Source of the DNA: JAFAHD01 sp963772515
GTDB lineage: Bacteria > Vulcanimicrobiota > Vulcanimicrobiia > Eremiobacterales > Eremiobacteraceae
Direction: 5' to 3'
DNA length: 64,000 bases
NCBI GenBank assembly: GCA_963772515.1
Contig: CAVYXC010000005.1
Location: 248,001 to 312,000, forward strand
The notes below the pieces were generated by a model that did not search any database, was not told where the DNA came from, and was given only the letters and a program-made list of their open reading frames with translations. Both the position numbers and the translations under genes were made by a program. The stretch's first letter is position 1. Every line of letters starts with the position of its first letter. Shown in pieces: positions 15,834 through 23,773 of this stretch.

Positions 15834-16727
15834 TTGCGCCGCGACGTGCTCCGCTGGTATCGGGCGCGCGGACGCGACCTGCCCTGGCGCCGCACGAGCA
15901 GCCCGTATGCCATCCTCGTCTCCGAGATCATGCTGCAGCAGACGCAAGTCTCGCGCGTGATCCCCAAATACCGTGACTTCCTGAAACGCTTTCCGACCTT
16001 ACGCCGATTGGCGGCGGCGCCGCTGCGCGACGTGCTCGCCGCCTGGTCGGGACTCGGATATAACCGGCGTGCGCGCAATCTGTGGCTATGTGCGCGCGAG
16101 GTCGTCGATCGGCACGGCGCTCGGCTGCCGCCCGATGTCGCGACGCTGCAAACGCTGCCGGGAATCGGGCGCTACACGGCCGGCGCGATCGCGAGCTTCG
16201 CGTTCGGTGCGCGTGAGGCCGCGGTCGATGTCAACATCCGGCGAGTCCTCTCGCGCGCGGTGCTTGGCGTCGATCGCGCCCCTGAGAGCGAGGTGTGGCG
16301 CACCGCGTTCGATATGCTCCCAAGAGATGCGGCGTCGTGGAATCACGCGCTGATGGACATCGGTGCGCTGCTCTGCCGCGCGACGCCGGCGTGTGAGGCG
16401 TGTCCGGCGCGAAAGGCCTGTGCGTACCGCTTGCACGGTCGAGTAAACTCGACCGCTCCAAATACCGCTGACGGTCGAATGAATTCGACGGCTCCATCTG
16501 CGACGAAGGCGGTCGGCGCGTTTGAGGGTTCGAGGCGGCAGCAGCGCGGCCGCGTCATCCGCGCGCTCGTCGATTCACCCGGCCTGAGCCTGCTGCGCCT
16601 CGGGCCGCAGGTAAAAGAAGGCTTTGGCAAAACCGACCTGCCGTGGCTGCACGACCTGCTCCGCGATCTCGAAACCGACGGCCTCGTCGCGCTCAACCGG
16701 GCACGAACGCGCGTCGCCCTCCCCTGA
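15834..16727 (+). CDS. mutY: A/G-specific adenine glycosylase (element-bearing)
   Basis: 297-residue base-excision repair glycosylase that removes adenine opposite 8-oxoguanine. Catalytic Glu31 (SEIMLQQTQVSRV), the helix-hairpin-helix LPGIGRYTAGAIA at 108-120, and Asp132 (VDVNIRRVLSR) are present. The Fe-S cysteines are 181, 187, 190 and 196 with C-X5-C-X2-C-X5-C spacing, one residue shorter than the usual X6 first gap. The C-terminus lacks the long NUDIX-like domain and resembles the short winged-helix tail of actinobacterial MutY. Residues about 202-221 (GRVNSTAP, GRMNSTAP) come from a palindromic element dimer in the linker between the Fe-S domain and the tail. The start is TTG at 15834. 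Confidence 0.92.
   Translation: MRRDVLRWYRARGRDLPWRRTSSPYAILVSEIMLQQTQVSRVIPKYRDFLKRFPTLRRLAAAPLRDVLAAWSGLGYNRRARNLWLCAREVVDRHGARLPPDVATLQTLPGIGRYTAGAIASFAFGAREAAVDVNIRRVLSRAVLGVDRAPESEVWRTAFDMLPRDAASWNHALMDIGALLCRATPACEACPARKACAYRLHGRVNSTAPNTADGRMNSTAPSATKAVGAFEGSRRQQRGRVIRALVDSPGLSLLRLGPQVKEGFGKTDLPWLHDLLRDLETDGLVALNRARTRVALP
16436..16497 (+). repeat. Palindromic element dimer inside mutY
   Basis: CGGTCGAGTAAACTCGACCG at 16436-16455 and CGGTCGAATGAATTCGACGG at 16472-16491 (one arm mismatch) start 36 bases apart. The linking sequence is CTCCAAATACCGCTGA, and CTCCAT follows at 16492-16497. It is in frame with mutY and in the same orientation as the gene. Confidence 0.92.
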
Positions 16728-17407
16728 CGAAAGCGCAGCGCGACGCCGCTATTCTCGAGCGCCTGCGGCGCGAATACGCGCGCGCTGAGATCGCGCTCGA
16801 CTTCGGCGACACGTTCCAGCTGCTCGTCGCGGTCATACTGTCCGCCCAATGCACCGACGCGCGCGTCAACATGGTGACGCCGGCGCTCTTCGCTCGCTAT
16901 CCGACGGCCGAAGCGATGGCCGCCGCCGAGCCGCATGACATCGAACCGATTATCAAGACCTGCGGGCTGTTCACCACCAAGGCCAAGAATATCGTCGCCG
17001 CGAGCCGCATGATCGTCGAACATCATGGCGGCACGGTGCCGCACACGATGGACGAGCTGCTCGAGCTCCCCGGCGTAGGTCGCAAGACCGCCAACGTCGT
17101 GTTGGCAGTCGGCTTCGCGCAAGATGCCATTGCGGTAGACACGCATGTTTTCCGCGTCGCCAACCGCACCGGCCTCACGCGGGCGCGCACGCCGGCGCAG
17201 TCAGAGCGCCAGCTCAATAAGGTCGTTCCAAAGGCGTGGTGGTCGCGCGCCCACCAGTGGCTGATCCACCATGGCCGGCAAGTGTGCCACGCGCGAAATC
17301 CGGAGTGCGCGCGCTGCGTGCTCGTCGATCTGTGTCCGAGCGCGAAGCGCTTCCTAAAGTCGGAAGCCGCGCGCGCTCAGGTCAAGAAGCGGATCGAGAA
17401 GGGATAA
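16643..17407 (+). CDS. nth: Endonuclease III
   Basis: DNA glycosylase/AP lyase for oxidised pyrimidines. It has AVILSAQCTDARVNMVTPALF, the helix-hairpin-helix LPGVGRKTANVVL with the catalytic Lys, VDTHVFRVANRTGL with the catalytic Asp, and a canonical C-X6-C-X2-C-X5-C cluster (CHARNPECARCVLVDLC). The start is uncertain. ATG 16643 gives 254 residues with a basic, proline-rich extension overlapping mutY by 85 bases. Conserved sequence begins near 16724, where only a CTG codon overlapping the mutY stop is available. It sits immediately after mutY, pairing two oxidative-damage glycosylases. The 3' end overlaps the convergent DUF4870 gene by 31 bases. Confidence 0.93.
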   Translation: MAARPAPRSRNRRPRRAQPGTNARRPPLTKAQRDAAILERLRREYARAEIALDFGDTFQLLVAVILSAQCTDARVNMVTPALFARYPTAEAMAAAEPHDIEPIIKTCGLFTTKAKNIVAASRMIVEHHGGTVPHTMDELLELPGVGRKTANVVLAVGFAQDAIAVDTHVFRVANRTGLTRARTPAQSERQLNKVVPKAWWSRAHQWLIHHGRQVCHARNPECARCVLVDLCPSAKRFLKSEAARAQVKKRIEKG

Positions 17408-17787
17408 CGGTACAGCTGCCCATGGCTCGCCTCGATCGAGGCGATGATCGAGAGCACGAGATCGACGAAGACCAGCAGCACGAGCAGCGGGATGCCGATG
17501 AGCACGAAGCACAAGAACACCGCGACGATCCCGTAGATGGTCATCGAGATCTGGAAGTTCAGTGATTCCTTGCCCTGGTCGTCGACCAGCGGGAATTGAT
17601 CTTTCTTCACCAGCCACACGATCAACGGTCCGACGAGATGCCCGAACGGCACGCCGATGAACCCGCTGATGGATGAGAGATGGCACAGCATGGCCCACGT
17701 GCGCGCTTCGGCTTGGAGGCGGTCCGGCAGCGGGCGTTCGACGGGCATCGAGGCCGCGAGCTGCGGCTGAGGAGGTTCGTTCATCAT
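17377..17787 (-). CDS. DUF4870 family membrane protein
   Basis: 136-residue protein with a polar N-terminus (about 28 residues) and the DUF4870/Tic20-like core: WAMLCHLSSISGFIGVPFGH, then LVGPLIVWLVKKDQFPLVDDQGKE compressed across a membrane turn, then two further transmembrane helices. The role is unknown; members are small cytoplasmic-membrane proteins. The 3' end overlaps nth by 31 bases on the opposite strand. Confidence 0.88.
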   Translation of the reverse strand: MMNEPPQPQLAASMPVERPLPDRLQAEARTWAMLCHLSSISGFIGVPFGHLVGPLIVWLVKKDQFPLVDDQGKESLNFQISMTIYGIVAVFLCFVLIGIPLLVLLVFVDLVLSIIASIEASHGQLYRYPFSIRFLT

Positions 17788-17823
17788 ATCGCTCTACCTT
17801 AACGCTACCTTCGACGAAAAGTT

Positions 17824-19092
17824 TCAACCGCCCGCAGCAAACCCCGCCTCGTCCCGGCCGCGCTCCGAGAAAAACGACGGCTGGAACAGCGCCTTCAAGA
17901 CGATAGAGCGCAGTGCACGGCGTCGATCGAGCGTCCCGAGACCGTACCCGATGGCGCGGCTCGCATAGTACTCGCTGCACGCGGCGCGGCCCACGATGAG
18001 GTTGAGCAGCCAAGAGCTCTTGGCGAGATTCTTGAGCAGCCTGCCGGATGAGAGGTATCCGCCTGCCTCTGCCCGCCACTCTCGCTCGTGCGAGCGTAAG
18101 GCCGAGCGCGAGTAGTCGCCGGCGGCGAGCGCTCGTTGCGCCGCACGCGCCGCGCTGCGGCCTGAGACGAGCGCGGTGTAGATGCCTTCGCCGGTCAGCG
18201 GATCCACCAGCGATGCGGCATCGCCGACCAGCATGGCGTTGGGGAAGACGGTCGGGCGATGCGCGCTCGAGACGGGCAACGGCCAGCCCATCGCGCGACC
18301 AGCCGGACGCGCTGCGCGGCAGCGCTCGGCGACGCGCGGCGTGTGCGCGAGAAACTCGTCCAGCAGATCGCGCATCTTCTTCTTAGAGCGGCGCAGCTCG
18401 CCGAGAAAAAGACCTACGCCGATATTGGCAAGCCCCTCGCCTGCGGGGAAGATCCATCCGTAGCCGGGCAACGTGCGCCGGTCGTAATAGTAGATCTCGA
18501 GCTTGTCGCTCAGACCTTGGACGCCTTCGTAGTAGCCACGCAGCGCGTAACTCAAGTGCTCGGGCCGATTTTCTTGCAGGCCCAGCGCTTTGGCGACTGC
18601 GGAGTGCGCGCCGTCCGCGCCGATCACAATCTTACAATCGATCGCGCCCGCGCCCGAACGATCTGCATACTCGACGCGCAGCCCGCCGTCGCGGCGCGAC
18701 ACGCCCGTGAACGCGCATTCCTCGCGCAGCTCGGCGCCGGCGCCGGCCGCGGCGCGCGCAAGACGCTCGTCGAGCAGCACGCGCGGCACCACCCAGCATT
18801 CGAACTTGGAGCCGTCGTCGTGCGGCGGCGGAGCGGCGCAAAACGTGGCGCCGTCAGGTGCGCCGATCAGGCCTCCGTACGTCCGCGCGCATTTGCCGCC
18901 GAAATCGTCGAGCCGCACGCCCATGTCGGCCAAAATGTCGACCGCGTGCGCCGTGACGCCGTCGCCGCAGCTCTTGTCGCGCGGAAAGCGCGCGCGTTCG
19001 AGCATGACGACGTCCGCGCCGGCGCGCGCAAGCCAGTGCGCCGCGGCCGAACCGCCCGGACCTGCGCCGACGACGACGACGTCAGCGGCCAT
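17824..19092 (-). CDS. Geranylgeranyl-reductase-family flavoprotein
   Basis: 422-residue FAD-dependent reductase/monooxygenase-like protein. It has the N-terminal dinucleotide motif VVVVGAGPGGSAAAHWLARAG at residues 5-25 (partly quoted), the family motif RFPRDKSCGDGVTAHAVDIL near 40, GADGAHSAVAKALG near 165, and MLVGDAASLVDPLTGEGIYTAL near 290. Family members reduce isoprenoid chains or act on tetracycline/menaquinone-like substrates; a role in isoprenoid quinone or lipid saturation is only inferred. The start overlaps the stop of the upstream aminotransferase gene by 11 bases. Confidence 0.88.
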   Translation of the reverse strand: MAADVVVVGAGPGGSAAAHWLARAGADVVMLERARFPRDKSCGDGVTAHAVDILADMGVRLDDFGGKCARTYGGLIGAPDGATFCAAPPPHDDGSKFECWVVPRVLLDERLARAAAGAGAELREECAFTGVSRRDGGLRVEYADRSGAGAIDCKIVIGADGAHSAVAKALGLQENRPEHLSYALRGYYEGVQGLSDKLEIYYYDRRTLPGYGWIFPAGEGLANIGVGLFLGELRRSKKKMRDLLDEFLAHTPRVAERCRAARPAGRAMGWPLPVSSAHRPTVFPNAMLVGDAASLVDPLTGEGIYTALVSGRSAARAAQRALAAGDYSRSALRSHEREWRAEAGGYLSSGRLLKNLAKSSWLLNLIVGRAACSEYYASRAIGYGLGTLDRRRALRSIVLKALFQPSFFSERGRDEAGFAAGG

Positions 19093-20266
19093 CGCGAATG
19101 GCTGCCAGCTCGCGCACGACCGCCTCGACCTCGTCGCGCGTGTTGTAGAAATGCGGCGCGATGCGGATGCCGGCGTTCGGGCGGAAATCGACCATGAAAC
19201 CGCGCCGGATCAGTTCGTCGCATGCGCGCCGCGCGTCGGGCACATCGAGCGTCACGTGGCCGCCGCGCGCCGCCGCATCCAGCGGCGACCGGACCGTCAA
19301 TCTATGCTCCAGCGCCCGATCGATGAGCAGCGAGCTCAGCTCGACGCTGCGCGCTCTGATCGCATCGACGCCGGCGTCGGCGATGATCTCTAAGCCGCTG
19401 ATCGCCGCATACAGCGCCGGCACGTTGGACGTGCCGCCCGCATAACGCCAGACGTCGTCGGCGCCTGCGAAGGCGCCCATGTCGAAATCGAACGGCCGCT
19501 TGTGCCCGAACCAACCGACCATCGACGGTTCCAGGCGATCGTACAGATCGGGCCGCACCCACAAGAACGCCGCACCGGGACCGCCGCACAGCCATTTCAG
19601 ACACCCGCCCACCACCGCGTCGACGCCCAACGCTTTGACGTTGATCGGCAGCGTGCCGATCGACTGGAACACGTCCAAGAACACAAACGCGCCGACGCGA
19701 TGCGCTTTCTCGACGATCGACGCCACATCGCAGATCGCGCTCGAGCGGAAGAGCACGTGCGAGATCGGTACCGCGATCGTCGTCTCGTCGATGGCATCGC
19801 ACAGCGCCTCGACGTCGGCGCGGATCCCATCCTGGCTTTTGACGACCTGCAGCCGCGCACCGCGGCGCGCCTGCGCCTGCCAGACGTAATGCACGGTGGG
19901 GAACTCGAGATCCGAATAGACGACCTTGTTGCGTGAACCGGAGAAATCAAGGCACGAGATGAGCACCGACTCGCAGATCGAGACGTTTTGAAAGATGGTC
20001 ACTTCGTCGCGGCCGGCGCCGATGAGACCCGAGATCAAGTCGGCGGTCGTCCGCGCGGTCTCGAGCCACTCATCCCACGCCAGCACGCCCTGCGTCGCCC
20101 AGCTGCGGGCGTAGTCGGCGAGACGCTGCCCGGTTCGCGCCGGCATCGCGCCAAGGGAGTTGCTGATGAGGTACGTGCAGGTCGAAAGAATGGGGAACTC
20201 CGCTCGCCGCGCGAGCAGAGCATCGGCGTCGACGCGCATGTGACGCGATTTCTGGTTCTCCATCAC
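19082..20266 (-). CDS. Class V aminotransferase-fold PLP enzyme (kynureninase-like)
   Basis: 394-residue fold-type I PLP enzyme. The opening FPILSTCTYLISNSLGAMP and the PLP-lysine region GGCLKWLCGGPGAAFLWVRP (Lys near residue 229) resemble kynureninases and related class V enzymes. It also has VPISHVLFRSSAICDV and FVFLDVFQSIGTLPI, with an Asp expected to contact PLP. No tryptophan pathway genes are nearby, so kynurenine hydrolysis is not established; cysteine desulfurase-like or aminotransferase activity is possible. It overlaps the following geranylgeranyl-reductase-like gene by 11 bases and is divergent from the SirB1-like gene. Confidence 0.82.
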   Translation of the reverse strand: MMENQKSRHMRVDADALLARRAEFPILSTCTYLISNSLGAMPARTGQRLADYARSWATQGVLAWDEWLETARTTADLISGLIGAGRDEVTIFQNVSICESVLISCLDFSGSRNKVVYSDLEFPTVHYVWQAQARRGARLQVVKSQDGIRADVEALCDAIDETTIAVPISHVLFRSSAICDVASIVEKAHRVGAFVFLDVFQSIGTLPINVKALGVDAVVGGCLKWLCGGPGAAFLWVRPDLYDRLEPSMVGWFGHKRPFDFDMGAFAGADDVWRYAGGTSNVPALYAAISGLEIIADAGVDAIRARSVELSSLLIDRALEHRLTVRSPLDAAARGGHVTLDVPDARRACDELIRRGFMVDFRPNAGIRIAPHFYNTRDEVEAVVRELAAIRDGR

Positions 20267-20316
20267 GCCTCCCCGCTAGGGGCGGTCGCGCGCCGCCGAG
20301 AAGGGAGCGCTCCCTG

Positions 20317-21156
20317 ATGAGACCGCCGTTGCCTGGTCAACGCTTTGCCAACCTCGTCGCACGCTGCGACGAGGAGAGCGTCGATCTGCCGCTCGACACG
20401 GCGTGTCTGCTCGCGTCTGCGGTCTTCGACCATGGCGTCGAGCCCGACCGCTACGCGCGCAAATTCGACGCGCTGGCGGCGCGTGCCGCGAAAGCGGCCG
20501 GCAACTCGAGCGATCCTTACGCGCGCATGGCGGGCGTGCTCAAGACGCTGTTCGGCGAAGGCGGCTTCCGCGGTAATCACAGCGCGTATTACGAGCCGGG
20601 CAATAGCTTGCTGTCCAGCGTGCTCGACCGGCGGGTCGGCATCCCCATCACGCTCTCGATCGTGCTCATGGAGACGGCGCGCAGGGTGGGTCTGACGCTC
20701 GCGGGCGTCGGCTTGCCGGGGCACTTCGTCGTGCGCTTCCCCGATGTCACGAGCCGGCTGTTCATCGATCCGTTCCAGGGCGGAACGTTGCTCGACGTGC
20801 CCGAGTGCGTCGCGCTGGTGGACAAGCTGTACCGCGGGAGCATCACCTGGCGCGATTCGTTCCTCGAGCCCGTATCGCATCGCACCATCGTCAAGCGCGT
20901 GCTGCTCAACCTCAAGAACAGCTTGAGCCAGGCAAAGAACTACGTGGCGGCGCTCGCCGCGATCGAGCTGCAGCTCGCGCTCGATCCGGATGATCCCACC
21001 GAGTTGCGCGACCGCGGCATCTTATTCGCGCGGCTGCACCGCTACGATCAAGCGATCGAGGACCTCGAGACATATCTGCGGCGCTCGCCGGGCGCCGGCG
21101 ACGGCGACACGATCCGCCACACCGTCGAATATCTGCGCCAAGCGCGAGGACTATAG
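20317..21156 (+). CDS. SirB1-family protein (transglutaminase-like plus TPR)
   Basis: 279-residue protein with the SirB1 N-terminal transglutaminase-like domain (YYEPGNSLLSSVLDRRVGIP; ITLSIVLMETARRVGLTLAG; LPGHFVVRFPD) and a C-terminal TPR-like segment (NYVAALAAIELQLALDPDDP and RYDQAIEDLETYLRRSPG). The family is widespread and often sits near core metabolism, but its function is not well defined. It is probably the first gene of an operon with the M24 and M20 peptidases: the next start, GTG 21160, is 3 bases downstream of its stop. Confidence 0.85.
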   Translation: MRPPLPGQRFANLVARCDEESVDLPLDTACLLASAVFDHGVEPDRYARKFDALAARAAKAAGNSSDPYARMAGVLKTLFGEGGFRGNHSAYYEPGNSLLSSVLDRRVGIPITLSIVLMETARRVGLTLAGVGLPGHFVVRFPDVTSRLFIDPFQGGTLLDVPECVALVDKLYRGSITWRDSFLEPVSHRTIVKRVLLNLKNSLSQAKNYVAALAAIELQLALDPDDPTELRDRGILFARLHRYDQAIEDLETYLRRSPGAGDGDTIRHTVEYLRQARGL

Positions 21157-21159
21157 AAC

Positions 21160-22488
21160 GTGACCGAATTCCAACGGCGGCGCGCCGCCTTCGTCAAGAG
21201 CATCGGCGACGCGGTCGCCGTCTTCCCGAGCGCACCCCAAGCGATCCGCTCGAACGACGGCCATTATCCGTACCGTCAAGATTCCGACTTCTACTATCTG
21301 ACCGGCTTCGCCGAACCCGGCAGCGTGCTCGTGCTCGCGCCGGGGCATGCGCAGACCAAGTCGGTCATCTTCGTGCGCCCGCGCGATCGCGATCGCGAGA
21401 TCTGGGAAGGCAAGCGCTTGGGCGTGGAGAGCGCCGCCGCGGCGCTCGGCGTCGATGCCGCGTACCCGCTCGCCGAGCTTGAGGAGCGCCTCCCCGCGCT
21501 GCTCGACACCTCGGACAATCTCTACTACGGTTTCGGCGGCGGTCCGGACTTCCAACGGCGCATCAGCGAACACGTGCAGCGCGCGCGCGCGGCGCGCCGG
21601 CGCAGCGATCGCGCGGCGGTCAACCTGCTCGATCCAAGCCTCATCCTGCACGAGATGCGCGTCATCAAGACTCCCGCGGACGCCGCCGGCATGCGCCGCG
21701 CGGTCGAGATCTCCGCAGCGGGCCACCTCGCAGCGATGCGCCATGCGCGCCCGGGCATGTACGAGTACGAAGTGCAGGCGATCGTCGACTACGTCTTCGC
21801 CAGCCGCGGCGCGCAGTCCAATGCGTATCCGAGCATCGTCGCCGGCGGCAACAACACCACCTACTTGCATTATACCGCCAATCGCGAGCGCATCCCGGAC
21901 AACGCGCTGGTGCTCGTCGACGCGGGCGCCGAGGTCGACTTCTACTGCGGCGACATCACGCGCACGTGGCCGATATCGGGCACCTTCACGCCCGAGCAAC
22001 GCGCCATCTACGACATCGTGCTCGCCGCGAACCTCGCGGCCATCGCGGCGTGCAAGCCGGGCGCGGTCTACAATACGACCGTCAACGACGCGGCGCAGCG
22101 CATCATGGTCGACGGTCTGCGCGAACTCAAGCTCGTCGCGGGTTCGACCGACGGCGTGATCGAGAGCGGCGCGCATAAGCCGTTCTTGCCGCATCGCGTC
22201 GGTCATTTCTTAGGCTACGACACGCACGACGTCGGCGTCTACCGCAAAGACGGCGACTGGCGTGCGCTCGAGGCGGGCATGGTGCTCACCATCGAGCCTG
22301 GGCTCTACATCGGTGACGACCTCGACGTCGATCCGCGCTTCAAAGGCATCGGCGTCCGCATCGAAGACGATGTGTTGATCACGGACAAAGGGCACGAGTT
22401 ACTCGCCGACGGCCCGCCGAAAGACGCGGCCGAGATCGAGCGCACGATCGCGCAAGCCCGCCAATCCAAAGAGCCGCTGTTCGTATGA
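21160..22488 (+). CDS. pepP: Xaa-Pro aminopeptidase (M24B)
   Basis: 442-residue aminopeptidase P-like enzyme that removes N-terminal residues before proline. The N-terminal domain shows the typical PYRQDSDFYYLTGFAEPGSV. The pita-bread catalytic domain has metal ligands in LVDAGAEVDFYCGDITRTWP (two Asp), LPHRVGHFLGYDTHDVG (His), TIEPGLYIG (Glu) and VRIEDDVLIT (Glu). It starts at GTG 21160 and ends with an ATGA overlap with the M20 gene, so the peptidases are probably made together for peptide recycling. Confidence 0.93.
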   Translation: MTEFQRRRAAFVKSIGDAVAVFPSAPQAIRSNDGHYPYRQDSDFYYLTGFAEPGSVLVLAPGHAQTKSVIFVRPRDRDREIWEGKRLGVESAAAALGVDAAYPLAELEERLPALLDTSDNLYYGFGGGPDFQRRISEHVQRARAARRRSDRAAVNLLDPSLILHEMRVIKTPADAAGMRRAVEISAAGHLAAMRHARPGMYEYEVQAIVDYVFASRGAQSNAYPSIVAGGNNTTYLHYTANRERIPDNALVLVDAGAEVDFYCGDITRTWPISGTFTPEQRAIYDIVLAANLAAIAACKPGAVYNTTVNDAAQRIMVDGLRELKLVAGSTDGVIESGAHKPFLPHRVGHFLGYDTHDVGVYRKDGDWRALEAGMVLTIEPGLYIGDDLDVDPRFKGIGVRIEDDVLITDKGHELLADGPPKDAAEIERTIAQARQSKEPLFV

Positions 22489-23651
22489 CCGAAGCCGCGC
22501 TCGCGCGCGTCTTCGATGATGTCGTCGGCTGGCGACGCCGCATCCACGAACATCCCGAGCTGGGCTTCGAAGAGCAGCGCACCAGCGCGCTCGTCGAGGA
22601 GACGCTGCGCGCCGCGGGCATCGCGACGACGCGCGTCGCCAAGACCGGGATCGTGGGCGTGTTGACCGGCGCCAAGCCCGGCAAGACGGTCGCGTTCCGC
22701 GCCGACATGGACGCGCTGCCGCTCGACGAGCGCAGCGGCGAGCCGTTCTCGTCCAAAGTGCCCGGCGTGATGCACGCCTGCGGCCACGACGCGCACACGG
22801 CGATGCTGTTGGGCGCCGCCGTCTCGCTGGCCGCCGAACGCGATGAGCTCGCCGGCACGATAAAATTTTTCTTCCAGCCGGCCGAAGAGGGCCCCGGCGG
22901 CGCGCTGCCGATGATCGAGGCGGGCGCGATGCGCGATCCGAACGTCGACGCCGTGCTGATGCTGCACGTCTCGCCATTGCTGCCGTCCGGCACGTTCGGC
23001 ACCAGGCACGGCGCGATGTCCGCTTCGTGCGATGATTTCGCGATCACGGTCCGCGGCCGCGGCGGCCACGGCGCATATCCGCACGGTTCAGTCGACACGA
23101 TCCCCATCGCCGCCGAGATCGTCAACTCGCTGCAGCGCATCGCGAGCCGGGAGATCGACCCGCTCCAGCCGATCGTCATCTCGATCGGCGTGATCCGCGG
23201 CGGTTACCGGCGCAACATCATCGCCGACAGGACGGTGCTCGAGGGCACTATCCGCTGCCTCGACGAGACGGTGCGCAAGGGCATTCCCGGCCGGCTCGAG
23301 CGCATCGTCAAAGGCATCTGCGATGCGCATCGCGCGTCGCACGACATCGAGTTCGAGTTCGGCTATCCAAGCGTGTTCAACGCGCCGGAGCTGGTCGACC
23401 GCGCAGTCTCCATTCTGCGAAAGGCCGGCGACACGGTCGTCATGATCCCCGAACCCTCGATGGGCGCGGAAGACTTCGCATATTTCGCGCAGCAGGCCCC
23501 GGGTTGTTATCTGCGCTTGGGCGTCGGCTTTCCGGGCGACGACGATCCGGCCATGACCCATTCACCGGAATTCCGGCTGGACGAGCGGGCGCTAGCCACG
23601 GGGGTGCGCGCGTTTCGAGCGCTGGCATGCACGCTGCCGACGCGCGTGTAA
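22485..23651 (+). CDS. M20-family amidohydrolase (hippurate/IAA-amino acid hydrolase type)
   Basis: 388-residue metal-dependent amidohydrolase. Motifs are RRIHEHPELGFEEQRTS at residues 17-33, FRADMDALPLDE near 78, MHACGHDAHTAMLLGAA near 97 (metal ligands Cys and His), FFQPAEEGPGGA near 127, and GAEDFAYFAQQAPGCYLRLG near 327. Members cleave N-acyl amino acids such as N-acetylated, hippurate or indole-acetyl conjugates. ATG 22485 overlaps the pepP stop (ATGA), and an acylated-peptide scavenging operon is a reasonable reading. Confidence 0.9.
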   Translation: MTEAALARVFDDVVGWRRRIHEHPELGFEEQRTSALVEETLRAAGIATTRVAKTGIVGVLTGAKPGKTVAFRADMDALPLDERSGEPFSSKVPGVMHACGHDAHTAMLLGAAVSLAAERDELAGTIKFFFQPAEEGPGGALPMIEAGAMRDPNVDAVLMLHVSPLLPSGTFGTRHGAMSASCDDFAITVRGRGGHGAYPHGSVDTIPIAAEIVNSLQRIASREIDPLQPIVISIGVIRGGYRRNIIADRTVLEGTIRCLDETVRKGIPGRLERIVKGICDAHRASHDIEFEFGYPSVFNAPELVDRAVSILRKAGDTVVMIPEPSMGAEDFAYFAQQAPGCYLRLGVGFPGDDDPAMTHSPEFRLDERALATGVRAFRALACTLPTRV

Positions 23652-23706
23652 CGTTGCGTGTCCCACACTGGTCATAAACTCAGAGCCCATCCGTGACGAT
23701 AACCCT

Positions 23707-23712
23707 TATAAT
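23707..23712 (+). promoter_or_regulatory. Candidate -10 box for the TonB-like gene
   Basis: A perfect TATAAT occurs at 23707-23712, 62 bases before the GTG start at 23774. I see no good -35 at the proper distance. Transcription from it would place the palindromic element at 23717-23736 at the very start of the mRNA. Confidence 0.4.
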
Positions 23713-23736
23713 GTAGCGGTCGAGTTAACTCGATCG
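23711..23736 (-). repeat. Intergenic palindromic element copy upstream of the TonB-like gene
   Basis: ATGTAG (23711-23716) plus CGGTCGAGTTAACTCGATCG (23717-23736) has one arm mismatch. It belongs to the G.C subtype of the element. The ATGTAG flank overlaps the TATAAT box. Confidence 0.82.
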
Positions 23737-23773
23737 TCCAAGGCGCCAGAACGCGCCCACCGGAGGCACCCTA

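Noticed and set aside
8745..16497. The paired palindromes as a CRISPR array or integron attC sites
   Set aside because: There are only two copies per site at 36-base spacing with a conserved linker rather than unique spacers, they lie inside genes, and no cas or integrase gene is in the window.
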